64,000 nt of DNA, taken from assembly GCA_964035575.1 (NCBI GenBank), contig OZ037911.1:124001-188000 (forward strand), given 5' to 3'. Shown here one piece after another: positions 32,742-42,130 of the stretch. This DNA is from Rhynchopus sp. YZ270_cl-10. Taxonomy: Eukaryota > Euglenozoa > Diplonemea > Diplonemida > Diplonemidae. The position numbers and the translations under genes are program-made. Below the pieces are notes generated by a model. That model was given only the letters and a program-made list of their open reading frames with translations. It was not told the origin of the DNA and ran no database searches. The first letter of the stretch is position 1, and every line of letters begins with the position of its first letter.

Positions 32742-34146
32742 CAGTGTGACACAGAATTAATGGCCGATGAAGACATTTTATAAAAAAACGGCAAATTTTG
32801 ACAAGGACATATTCAAAACACCCCCAAAACATAAAATATTTACGCCCAGGAACACAATAAAAGCAAAAATATAATGGTTAAGGGTAAAGTGAACACTGAG
32901 GCCACGAGGGAAGGGTTGCGCCTACAGGCAGCGTCGCTAGTCGTTGTTGGCGGTAAGAGCCATGATGAGGTGGCGGAGTTGCTGAACGTTGCGAAGAGGA
33001 GTTTGGGTAGGTGGGTGAAGGAGTACCGCGCTGGAGAGCGGAATTTTTCGGACAAGCCAGGGAGGGGACGCAAGAGATCGGCCACCACCGACACCGTTAA
33101 GAATAGGGTGGTTAGACACATGCGGGGCAAGCGGTTTCAGTCTTGCAGGAAAGTAGCGTCGCGACTACAGATTTCGAGGGAGAGTGTCCGCAGGTGCCTG
33201 AAGGAGAAGGGGCTGAAGCCCGTTCAAACGAAGAGCAAACCAAAGCTCTCGGAAAAGAACATCACTGCCCGGATAGAGTTTGCTGAAACGCATCGAAACA
33301 CCGACTGGTCAAAGGTGATGTTCACCGATGAAAAAGACTTTTGGCTTTTTTCTCGGGTGAGCAAGAAGAACGATGTTGTCTGGGTTGCAGATGGCGATGA
33401 GCCGCCCCCAACCGTTGATAAGGTCAGGGCTACGCAGAAGGTTCACGTCTGGGGAGGAATCACCACCAGAGGTAAGACGAAGCTCTATTTCTATGACGGT
33501 GCTCTCAATGCAGAGAAGTACCGTACGCTCGTCTTACAGAAAGCGCTCAAAGAAATAAAAGAACTCCTGCCTGACAGTAGCTACACGTTTCAGCAGGATG
33601 GGGCACCCTGCCACACTGCGAACGTTACTCAAGCATTCCTCTCCTCCCAACCTTTCTCGTTCCTCCCTAAAGCTGACTGGCCAGGCAACTCCCCTGATCT
33701 CAATCCTATTGAGAACCTGTGGGCCAAGCTGCAGACTGCAGTCAACGAACGGGAGCCCAAAGACGTGTCAGCACTTAAACGTGCCATCAACAAGGAATGG
33801 TCCAAGATGGACAATAGCTTCGTTGCACGTTACATCATGTCAATGCCACGACGCCTAGACGCAGTTCGCAATTCCAACGGAATGCACACAAAATACTAAT
33901 GCATGCTCTATTTATTTTTGTGCACCCACTCGTTTGTACTGCTACACTGTATTTTTTTTTTTTTACACATACACCCTTTTTTACCAAAAAGGGATATTTC
34001 CATGTTAATATTTTCCCCACACACACACTTTTCATACACGGCCAGTTGAAAATGCAATGAAATGAGTCAAATTTTGCCTATTTTTTAGAATAATATAACA
34101 ATTTTTACAAAATGTCGTCATCGGCCATTAATTCTGTGTCACACTG
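32742..34146 (+). mobile_element. Tc1/mariner-type DD37E transposon, apparently intact
   Basis: 1405 bp between TA dinucleotides (32740-32741 and 34147-34148). Ends are inverted repeats of about 38 bp, CAGTGTGACACAGAATTAAT..., with one mismatch that I see. It carries one full transposase gene. Inserted in the poly-G-ended MITE at 32651-34456. Intact frame and near-identical ends suggest recent activity. Confidence 0.92.
32874..33899 (+). CDS. Tc1/mariner-type transposase (DD37E)
   Basis: 341 aa from ATG at 32874. Residues about 1-120 hold two helix-turn-helix units (EVAELLNVAKRSLGRWVKEY and VASRLQISRESVRRCLKEKG) separated by a basic GRPR-like hook (KPGRGRKRS). Catalytic triad: Asp in VMFTDEKDF, Asp in FQQDGAPCHTA, Glu in NPIENLW; I count 37 residues between the second Asp and the Glu, hence DD37E rather than the DD34E of Tc1. 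NSPDLNPIENLW is the family hallmark. Length is typical (about 340 aa). Cuts and pastes DNA at TA. The frame is unbroken and the only plus-strand gene in the window. Confidence 0.95.
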   Translation: MVKGKVNTEATREGLRLQAASLVVVGGKSHDEVAELLNVAKRSLGRWVKEYRAGERNFSDKPGRGRKRSATTDTVKNRVVRHMRGKRFQSCRKVASRLQISRESVRRCLKEKGLKPVQTKSKPKLSEKNITARIEFAETHRNTDWSKVMFTDEKDFWLFSRVSKKNDVVWVADGDEPPPTVDKVRATQKVHVWGGITTRGKTKLYFYDGALNAEKYRTLVLQKALKEIKELLPDSSYTFQQDGAPCHTANVTQAFLSSQPFSFLPKADWPGNSPDLNPIENLWAKLQTAVNEREPKDVSALKRAINKEWSKMDNSFVARYIMSMPRRLDAVRNSNGMHTKY

Positions 34147-35069
34147 TACAAGAGGTACCTCTTGTATTAGCTTTTTTTTTCTGAATTTTTGCTAAAAAAT
34201 TTTCTGGATTTTTACTCTCGCCAACCAGTAACACGGGAAAATTTTCAACTTTTTGATCGTACCTGGCCGCAATTGAAAGATTTTGAGCAAACCTTTCATT
34301 TGACACCATCGATTTATTTTTTTGTAAAAAAGTGATCAAGTCAAATAAAGGAAAGAATAAAGTACCTCTTGTATTAGCCGGTAAAAAATCGTGAAAATCC
34401 CGATTTCAAAGTACCTCTTGTATTAGGCATACCTCTTGTATTAGCCCCCCCCCCAGTAAAAGGAATCTACTCATGCACAGCCACCAAAGGAATGTTAAGT
34501 AGCGTTCATTTAGCTTACGTTTTGAACAACGTTTACTATTCAGTCCCATCAAAGGAAAAAAAATTATTAAAGCGTGAAGAGCGGTGCGACCATTTTCTTT
34601 TTTCTTTTTTGACGCTAAATGGAACACAGCGGGAAAAGGGGCACGGTACAGGGTACTGAGCGCCTTACTCCAGTCAACAAGACACGCCAATAAACACAGA
34701 TTGGCAGGCAAGAATTACCCCCATGGTACCTGTAGATGATGAAGGCTGTGCGTGCATGTGCCCGTGCGCCCTTTATTTCTGTGCCCAAAAGAGAAAAAAA
34801 AAACAAAAAGTTTGACTTGAAATCAGGGAAGTTCCTAAGTGGGACCGAGAACATGAAATTCTGGATTTTAGTTTTTTTTTCCCTTTTTTTTTTTTCTTTT
34901 TTCCTTAGGGGTCTTTCTTGTGGTTTCTGGTGGGTTTCACTGTAGGTGACACACCACCAGTGTGGTGAAATGGTCGCAACTCTCAAAAACAAGAGTTTTC
35001 AGGCGTCAAGAAAAAAAAAATTGACACCAAAATCCTGCACCATCCAGGGCTGTATCCCCAATTTTTTTT

Positions 35070-35185
35070 GCCTGCGGCGCCATTTTTCATTTTTTGCTCT
35101 GCAAAAAAAGGTTTGTTGGAAGCTAGATTTTTACACTGTACCCAAAAATTTTTGCCTGCGGCGCCATTTATATTATTTTTTTGCT
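35070..35185 (+). repeat. Dispersed repeat R6
   Basis: GCCTGCGGCGCCATTT followed by TTTTTTGCTCYGCAAAAA and GCTAGATTTTTACAC; two copies in tandem here (35070 and 35155) and one at 37330-37412 inside the 37.1-37.6 kb element. Confidence 0.6.
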
Positions 35186-35195
35186 CCGCAAAAAG

Positions 35196-35280
35196 AGAAG
35201 TGCAAACGCCTCACCGTTCATCGGCGGAAGCACGGGTTCCACGGGTTATCGAACCCCAGAGAGCACTTCATTGGCATGCA
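35196..35280 (+). repeat. Dispersed repeat R1, diverged copy
   Basis: AAGTGCAAACGCCTC at the start and GGGTTATCGAACCCC in the middle are kept; the rest differs from the 2645 and 58200 copies. Confidence 0.5.
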
Positions 35281-36498
35281 CACGGTTACCACGAGGGAGC
35301 GTATATGCAGGTACAAAATCACTGCCCCATCCAAATAATATTCCCAACGTCTTTGGGGATCCCCTTGCATTTTGCAGCCAAAATGCAACTAGACCAAGCT
35401 GCAAAAAGTTCCGCGCGCGTGTAGCGCGCCCGGGTTTGGGACCCCTTTTTGAATTTCGAGGGGCGATTAAAGTGGGCCCAGAATCACAGTTCTGATACTC
35501 ATTTAGCATTGTGAGCAACTCACTAGTGGTCGTAACCAAAATTTGTATCAATCAAGAATTTGTCCATTTTCTCGAAATGACCCCACTACAGTGAGGGTAG
35601 AGCTCGGAAAGCCCGAAAAAGGGCAAAAAAACCCACCCAAAAAAAGGAAAAAAACGGGAACATAAATCCAGAATTTTGCTGTTTTTTCCGAGAACAAGGG
35701 GCAACCCTGCTTGAAATACAAAGCCCTCTCGCAACAGCGTGCCTAAAAGAACGTAGCCTTTGGTCATCTGCTTTAGGTTTTTTGTAATATCATAAAAGAA
35801 CTGTCCTGAAGAAGACCTCAACATATTGCTTGATCAATTATTTTACCACCCCTTTTTTGTTGTTAACAAGATCGACAACAATACCACCCACCTTTTAGAG
35901 GTAGGTTTCTGTGTCCAAATGTCACTCAAAAAAGAACGGGAATTCTCTCTGTTTGTTATTTCTTAGCACTAATAAGTACCGTTGACATACAAAAATGTTG
36001 GAACGGGATTTTTTTAGGGAATTTTTTTATGCGTTCCAACATTACGGTAACGGAATAGAGAAATCCCAGAACCTCTCGTCTTCTGTTATATTAGGATAAA
36101 ATAAGAAAAGAAGAACTCCCCAGTGAGATAAATATGCCTCTTATGCACACACAACCCCAGAGAAGAAACAAAGAACAAATAAATGGCGAAAACAACAGTT
36201 TTTTAAAAAATAACTAACGTGAAGTTGATACTGCAAAACGCCTCGGCGGACGGCATGCACTGAATAAGACTCAGGACACTTACCCCTCACAATTTTTTTT
36301 ATTTTTGCGAAACACTTTCCCTTCCGGCTCAACACCTTTTTCCCGTTTCCTTGCGAAGATGATATAGTGGGTCATACTTTTGTTCGGACACCCTTTTGAA
36401 GTCATCACGAAAAAAATAATAATGTGAACGACAGTGCGAACATCTGTGGGACACAGCGCGCTACACTTCAAGAAAGTGAAACGTTTTTTGTTTTTTTG

Positions 36499-36600
36499 GA
36501 AAACTTGGTTGTATTAGTGCAGACACTCGAGGATGAACTCCACTATTTTTTTTTTGGTAAGATGACCCTAAGCCTTCGAGTGCTTCGTCACCTTGATCAC
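36499..36600 (+). repeat. R4 followed by R5
   Basis: R4 (36499-36555): GAAAACTTGGTTGTATTAGT...CTCCACTA plus a T run, preceded by T runs; R5 (36556-36600) abuts it. Other R4 copies: 40228-40284, 48678-48726, and 52615-52648 plus 57722-57741, which is split by a 5-kb element. Confidence 0.65.
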
Positions 36601-36808
36601 AAAAAAAAAAAATCGTTTATTGTATGATCATCAAAAATTGAGTGCGTGCATGCGTGCAGTATATGTACTTGCAGAAAACCTATGGAAAAAATGTTAATCC
36701 AGAGTGCGGAAAGTGAAGAGAAGGGTTCGTTTTGAGTAATGGTGATGGGTAAAGAAGTAACCAAAAAGGCAATGGTGAAACCAATAAGAATCTGAGAATA
36801 TACATAAC

Positions 36809-36901
36809 TGTGGGTGTTATAAACGGTATCGATACCGTTATTAACAAAGTGTTATCTGTTACAACGTTACAACGTTATCCATGACGTTCAAACACCCACT
36901 G
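36809..36901. repeat. Small palindromic element
   Basis: Arms GTGGGTGTT and AACACCCAC about 80 bp apart; inside is a perfect 18-bp palindrome AACGGTATCGATACCGTT (36822-36839) and repeated ACAACGTTA. Could be a tiny MITE. Confidence 0.45.
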
Positions 36902-37098
36902 AAACAGTAATTGATTTCATTTTTCATTTTTCAAATCAAGGGAAAAGTACAAGAATGCTCTCTACAGATGCAATCCTTTGAGAATAAGATTATTTCAACA
37001 GCATTCAATAAATTGAAAGCATAGTTTTAGGGATTAACGTTTCCAAAGAATAAAAGAAAGGAAGATACTTAAAAGAAGAACGCACCTCTCTCCACATA

Positions 37099-37606
37099 CC
37101 CTCATAGTAAAAATAATGTTTTTTCAAAAATAAATTATTAAAAAAATGACCCAAAAGTAACATTTTTTTTGTAACAATTTAATAAAATGTTTTATTCGTT
37201 TTTTTGCAGTTGGGCAAAAAGTAACAAATGCTACAAAGAAAAAATAAAAAGCCCATGGTTGAACCACGGGAGTACCATTGGGAACTGGGTTGCTGACCAC
37301 ACCATACAGGCTGTACCTCATTTTTTTTTTGCCTGCGGCGCCATTTTCCCTTTTTTGCTCCGCAAAAAAGGGTTCGTTGAGTGACTCTGTGTAAAAAGCT
37401 AGATTTTTACACCATGGGTTTCCGCGCTGTATGCTTTATTAGCCCCCCCAGTAACATTTTTGTTACGCCTGCGGCGTAACAAAAATGTTACAAAAAAATA
37501 AAATCCAAAAAATGAAAAAAGTAACAAAATGCAAAAATGTTATAAAAAAAATAAAAATCGCCGAAATAATTTATTTGTAACAATAACATAATTTATACTA
37601 TGAGGG
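37099..37606. mobile_element. TA-flanked MITE
   Basis: 508 bp between TA at 37097-37098 and 37607-37608. Ends CCCTCATAGTAAAAATAATG and inverse of CATAATTTATACTATGAGGG, 18 of 20 bases matching. It contains an R6 copy, the right end of a poly-G MITE (37439-37450) and a perfect hairpin (37451-37491), so it is itself a nest. No gene. Confidence 0.75.
37451..37491. repeat. Perfect 19-bp hairpin
   Basis: GTAACATTTTTGTTACGCC, loop TGC, then its exact inverse complement. The GCCTGCGGC loop region recalls the R6 core. Confidence 0.85.
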
Positions 37607-38779
37607 TATCATCAAAATTAAAAAGCAGTTGAAACGTGCTAAAACGCAACTCGGTCGTGCTCAATGCAAAAGGGTGGGAGCGTGAGTGAATCTCCAAACA
37701 AAGGCGGTTCACAACCACTCGACAATCTACGCAACCCTTTTGTCTCTTGTCTACCCAGCCTACCAGCCGGCTATGATATTGCACGATAGTTACCGTGGGT
37801 GGGGGGGTGATAGTGGGGACCCTTTTAAAAAAGGTTGACTAAATACAAAGCCCGCTCATGAAAAAAGTTATAATATGATCCTAAGTCTCTCGTTGCTTAA
37901 GTCACCTTACAAAAAAAAAGCAAAGAAAATGTGAGCTTCATAGTCTTGTTGTGTGTCTGGTATGAAACAAGAAAAGAGAAAAAAAATGTGTTGTCTGCCT
38001 TCTAAGGACTGCTGTAGTCGTGTGCAGAACACGTTTCCTTGGTTTTGAAGCGACAAAAAAAAATTACCACCCAAAAAAAAAATAATTGCTCGAGAGACTC
38101 GTTTCTCTTTGCTTGTTGATCGAAAAAAAAACTATAAATGGGGAGGGGAAAAAACAAAAGGTTGTTTTGTTGTTCGCTTTCCACGACCGGTAGTCAGCAT
38201 CAGGTTGCGTATTTAAAAAAAAAAAAACCCCCCAAAAAAAGACGCCAATCGAGGCAGAGATGCACACACCCACCTAAGCCTCGTAACAAAAAAAAAACCC
38301 CTATTTATGAACATCATCAATCGAACACAGTGGTTGTAGCCACTTTCCGTATTGAATGTTTCGTTGGGTTAATTCTCGATTATACCCCCCCCCTTGTTTT
38401 TTTGTTCCAAACACGTAGTGTATTAAGAAACTAGACAAAAAGAAAGCCAACGTTCAGATCTTGTATAACAGTATTTCCCCTTTGATTCCTTTCACCTTGC
38501 GGCAAACAGATTTTTACCCCTATTTGGCTGCGTTCAACGAAAAACACTGGTATATTTTTATTGTTATCAAGATCAGTTGGCGGATGATATCGTCTAGTTT
38601 TTGTGAGGGAGTTTGGGGAGGGGGTAAGAGATAGGAGCCAGGGGGGAAGAGGAGGAGAGGGGTTTGAAAAAGTTTTGAACAAGTTTGTTTCAACTTTGTT
38701 TTATTTGGAGGAGGAGAGGGGGGTTGTGTTAGCGAAGGAGGCAAGAGGGAATCATTTTTTTGGGGGGAATTGTGTTAGC
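37607..38779. other. AT-rich gene desert
   Basis: No gene seen. Holds R3 (37623-37690) and R5 (37867-37908), poly-A and poly-C runs and a G-rich tract (38603-38770). Confidence 0.6.
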
Positions 38780-39146
38780 GGGGAATAGTCAGTTATACCA
38801 CCTGCTTTTTACCAAAGGCACGTAGAGGCGCGTAAAGGCGTGTATAGGCGCGTTTTGGGCCGTATAGGGACGTTTTGGTCCGTACTGACCGTCCGGACCA
38901 AACGCGCCTATACGCGGGGTAAAAATCCGGTGGTTATACTGGTGTGACGCAACAGAGAGATTAAACCCCTTTTGGGCCATTCTTGGGCCATCCGAAAAAC
39001 CGCAAAAATGCGACACACCATATACCCTACCCTATTTTTGAAATGGTCAGATATACCCTATAAATAAGATGGTCAGTTATGCCTATTTCTGGTTTTTGAT
39101 CGTATATCCGACCATTTCAAAAAGGGTAAAACTGACTATCCCCCCC
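38780..39146. mobile_element. TIR element with G/C-run borders
   Basis: Ends GGGGAATAGTCAGTT and inverse of AAACTGACTATCCCC. Inside the left half is a second inverted pair (CAGTTATACCACC at 38790 and GGTGGTTATACTG near 38929-38941). GGTCAGWTATRCC recurs in the right half. About 360 bp, no gene. Target duplication not identified. Confidence 0.6.
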
Positions 39147-40650
39147 TTTTTTGATGATTTATTACATCTGTTGGTTCAGTGTAGCCGCCATCGAGACAGT
39201 CTTCACTATCTTGTTTTTTTTTTTTGACGTTCTACGTTTGCTGTTGTGACAAAAAAAAACACAGAGAGAAGATAAACCGAAAGTTAGTGAATTACTTTCG
39301 TCACCTCGCCTTTCAAAAAATTTTGGAGCCAAAAAAAAAAATAGAACCTTGGAACCGTCTCTTTTTTTCATGTTTGAAGAAACAAAAAAAAACCAAAAAA
39401 TGAATTTGTGGCATGTATGAGTCCACACATCACAGGAAAATCATCACAAAAAAAAAAAAAAAACATAATGTGCATGGTTTCAATCAAAAATAATGCTCCA
39501 AATTCCGTGATATGGTGTCATTTGGTTCTAACCGCCCTTTACTCCTTCTCCAGAGAAACAGACGGGACGCACGCTTTTTATCTTAGATAGGGAACGGGTG
39601 GAACGTAATTAGTTTTTCGTTTTTTTTCTTTCAAAAACAAAGAGAAATATAAATAACAAGACTAACATAAGAGGGTACATTCAACGAGTTGAAACTAGAG
39701 GTAGAGATAAATGTTATCAACAAAAGATAGTAACTTTGATAGGTAAAAGGAAAAAAAAATAGGGTTTTCTTTGATTGCTCAATTACCCTGTTGGGTGATT
39801 GGCGACCGTATCGAAGGAACTATTTACTCCTTTACGCTTTTGTAGGTATAATATTAAGAGAAAATAAGAGAAAATATAAAATTAGCAAAAAAAAAGTGGA
39901 GATTTTTCGCACAACCGAGGCAAACTACACAACAGCACATTATCAATAATAATAGAAAAGAAATCAAAGATCACAGCCATACACATCAACTTATCGAAGT
40001 GAAGCGAGTACATGACAATGCAAAAAAGAAGAGAAAAAAGTTTATAAGATGAACACCCTGTGCTTCGTCTCCTTGAACAAGAAAAGGATTTATAAACAGA
40101 GGGGGAAAAAAGATACGAGTTTTATATAACATATTTCGACATAACCTAAATGGGGGTGAGGATGAAAGTGATGACTCGTTGGAAAAAGTGGATTCTGTTT
40201 GCTTTATGTTATTTTTTTTCTTTTTTTGAAAACTTGGTTGTATTAGTGTAGCCACCCTAGAGTGTGCTCCACTATTTTTTTTTTGATTTCAGCCCCCACC
40301 TCAACTGGGTCAGGTCCCCCTGAACACGAAAAAAACGTTTTGTTACATTAGATTGAGAAAAACCTGACTAAAGTGTACAGAACACGAGATAGAGGAATAA
40401 GGGAGTCAAAGTCAAAGCACATCTAATGGGTAACAGTATGCCTATGCATGGGAAACATGCAGGGACACACTATGTCATGAAACAAAACACACACAAAAAA
40501 AAAGTCATTTGTATAGAAAAAAGGAGGGAAAAAACAGAAAAAGACCGGGAAAAAAATTTGAGATAAAAGGTGTCCTAATAAAGGTGGGGCACCACGCAAA
40601 AGAAAAGAAAAGAAGAAGAAAAAAGAAAAGTTTATAAGATGACTGCTTAG
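39147..40650. other. AT-rich gene desert
   Basis: No gene seen. Holds repeat R7 (39768-39858), R5 (40041-40078), R4 (40228-40284) and the left half of the R5 copy split by the hAT-like MITE. Confidence 0.6.
40228..40284 (+). repeat. R4, uninterrupted copy
   Basis: Contains GCCACCCTAGAGTGTGCTCC uninterrupted; this is the empty-site form of the R4 copy disrupted at 52648/57722. Preceded and followed by T runs. Confidence 0.75.
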
Positions 40651-41285
40651 CAGGGTGTTTCCTAATTTCGGAACTTTTCCGGAAAATTTCGACATCCGGA
40701 AGCAAATTTTTTCCCTGAAGAAACGGTAGGTTTTCAGGCCCAAAACACACCGCGAATGGCATTTCCGGAATCCGTCCGCGCTGTGGTGGGGTCAATTTGC
40801 CGAAATGGCCAAGTTCTTGGTGTTGGTCAAAATGAGTGTAAGGTAAAGGGGACCAGGTAAATCCCACGCCCACCCAGATTTTCTCTCCCTGATCCTGAAA
40901 ACATGAAAATGCCCGAAAACACCGGCATTTGCATTTCCGGAATCCGCCCGTTCTGTGGTGGGGTCAATTTGACGAAATGGACAAGTCCTTGGTTTTGGTC
41001 AAAACCCGTCAGTGTAAGGTAAAGGGGGCAAGTGTTTGCCTGTAGAAACTGGTAGGAACAGGCAGCGCCGCAGGCGCACGGTACCCAACATCGGTGAAAA
41101 TAAAAATTCCCGAAAACTGCTTTATTTGAATGATTGGAGCGATCCAGAACAGCGAACATACTTTTTTCGGGAAAATACCAAAACATAAGCACTTTAAATA
41201 CGTCCCTAATTTTTTCCCGCAAATTTTTTCCCTGGCCAATTTTTTCCAAATCCCCGGAAGCGGAAGCAAATTAGGAAACACCCTG
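40651..41285. mobile_element. hAT-like MITE with 8-bp target duplication
   Basis: 635 bp. Perfect 18-bp terminal inverted repeats CAGGGTGTTTCCTAATTT and an exact 8-bp direct flank CTGCTTAG at 40643-40650 and 41286-41293. An 8-bp duplication and CAGGG ends are typical of the hAT superfamily. Inside are two related blocks (GGTGGGGTCAATTTG...CGAAATGG) in tandem at about 40780 and 40955. No transposase gene. It is inserted in an R5 repeat. Confidence 0.9.
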
Positions 41286-42130
41286 CTGCTTAGTCACCTA
41301 AAAAATCCCAAAAAAAAAGCTTGTAAGATGAATGTGCCTCTCTCACACAGACATCTTTTTCACAACTGCAAAAAAGAGGAAAAGAAGAAGAAGAAGAACA
41401 GTCGCCCGTACGCAGGCACTGTAACAAAATGAACAATGACACGAAGAACAACAAAAACACACACTGTTTCACACGGGGGAGGGGGGGGAAAAAAAAAGAA
41501 CTAAATAAAAGTAGCAGCTTTTTTTGATCAGAGGTTTTCAAATTCCGCACCAGGCACGATATAAAGGAAAAAAAACTTTGAACACAAAAAAAGAACGTCG
41601 AAATATAGCACAGTCACACAAAAACAAAACATAAAACCCCCTTTTTTTTCCAAAAAACGCTATTTTTTTTTTTCCCTGGCTGTCTCTTTTCTCGAGATCA
41701 AGCCAGCAAAATAAAACCTACGTCTTTTTTTTTACCCTTCTTCTTTGATGAACTGACAATTGCCTACCAACGTACCGAAGTAGAATGCACATAGCATATT
41801 TTTTTTTGCGACAAAAGTATTAATTCTCGAAAAAACGTGTCGGAACACACTCTTTCTTCGAGGACGAGGACCACATGCACATGAAGCACACACACACGCA
41901 CCACCCTTCCCCCCCAAGCCCCGATACCTCAGAACTATTCCTCAAATATCAATAAATGCTAAAAATGATAGCTTTCGTCACTCTTGAATTAAATAGTAGT
42001 CACCTTGATTACATTCGTTATCGCAATTGAGAGATTTTGTGATGCAAAGATTAAGCCTCTCTCTGTGCAGGGGGGCAAAAATCAGCGGCAAAGAACCAGG
42101 GGTGGTCATCACACCCAAAGCTCCCATTTT
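41286..42130. other. AT-rich intergenic region
   Basis: No gene seen. Right half of the split R5 (41286-41303), then a stretch like an R5/R8 start (TGTAAGATGAATGTGCC, 41325) and poly-T runs. Confidence 0.55.

Larger units (their letters stand above)
32651..34456. mobile_element. TA-flanked MITE with poly-G ends, split by a Tc1-like element
   Basis: Begins CTGGGGGGG...CTAATACAAGAGGTA and ends with the inverse, TACCTCTTGTATTAGCCCCC...CAG, between TA at 32649-32650 and TA at 34457-34458. The CTAATACAAGAGGTA motif repeats several times near each end. Without the nested Tc1-like element it is about 400 bp. A related right end (TTAGCCCCCCCAG followed by TA) lies at 37439-37450. Confidence 0.75.
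34457..37098. other. AT-rich gene desert
   Basis: No gene seen. Contains repeat R6 (35070-35185), R1 (35196-35280 and 36222-36262), a short hAT-related stretch (35545-35590), R4+R5 (36499-36600) and a palindrome (36809-36901). Confidence 0.6.

Noticed and set aside
32651-34456. The poly-G-ended MITE and Tc1-like element as one composite transposon
   Set aside because: Each has its own ends and its own TA flanks, so they are two nested insertions.
34615-41249. Several open frames of 100-140 codons in the first gene desert
   Set aside because: They follow poly-A/poly-T runs or transposon ends, with Phe/Lys-rich composition and no family resemblance.
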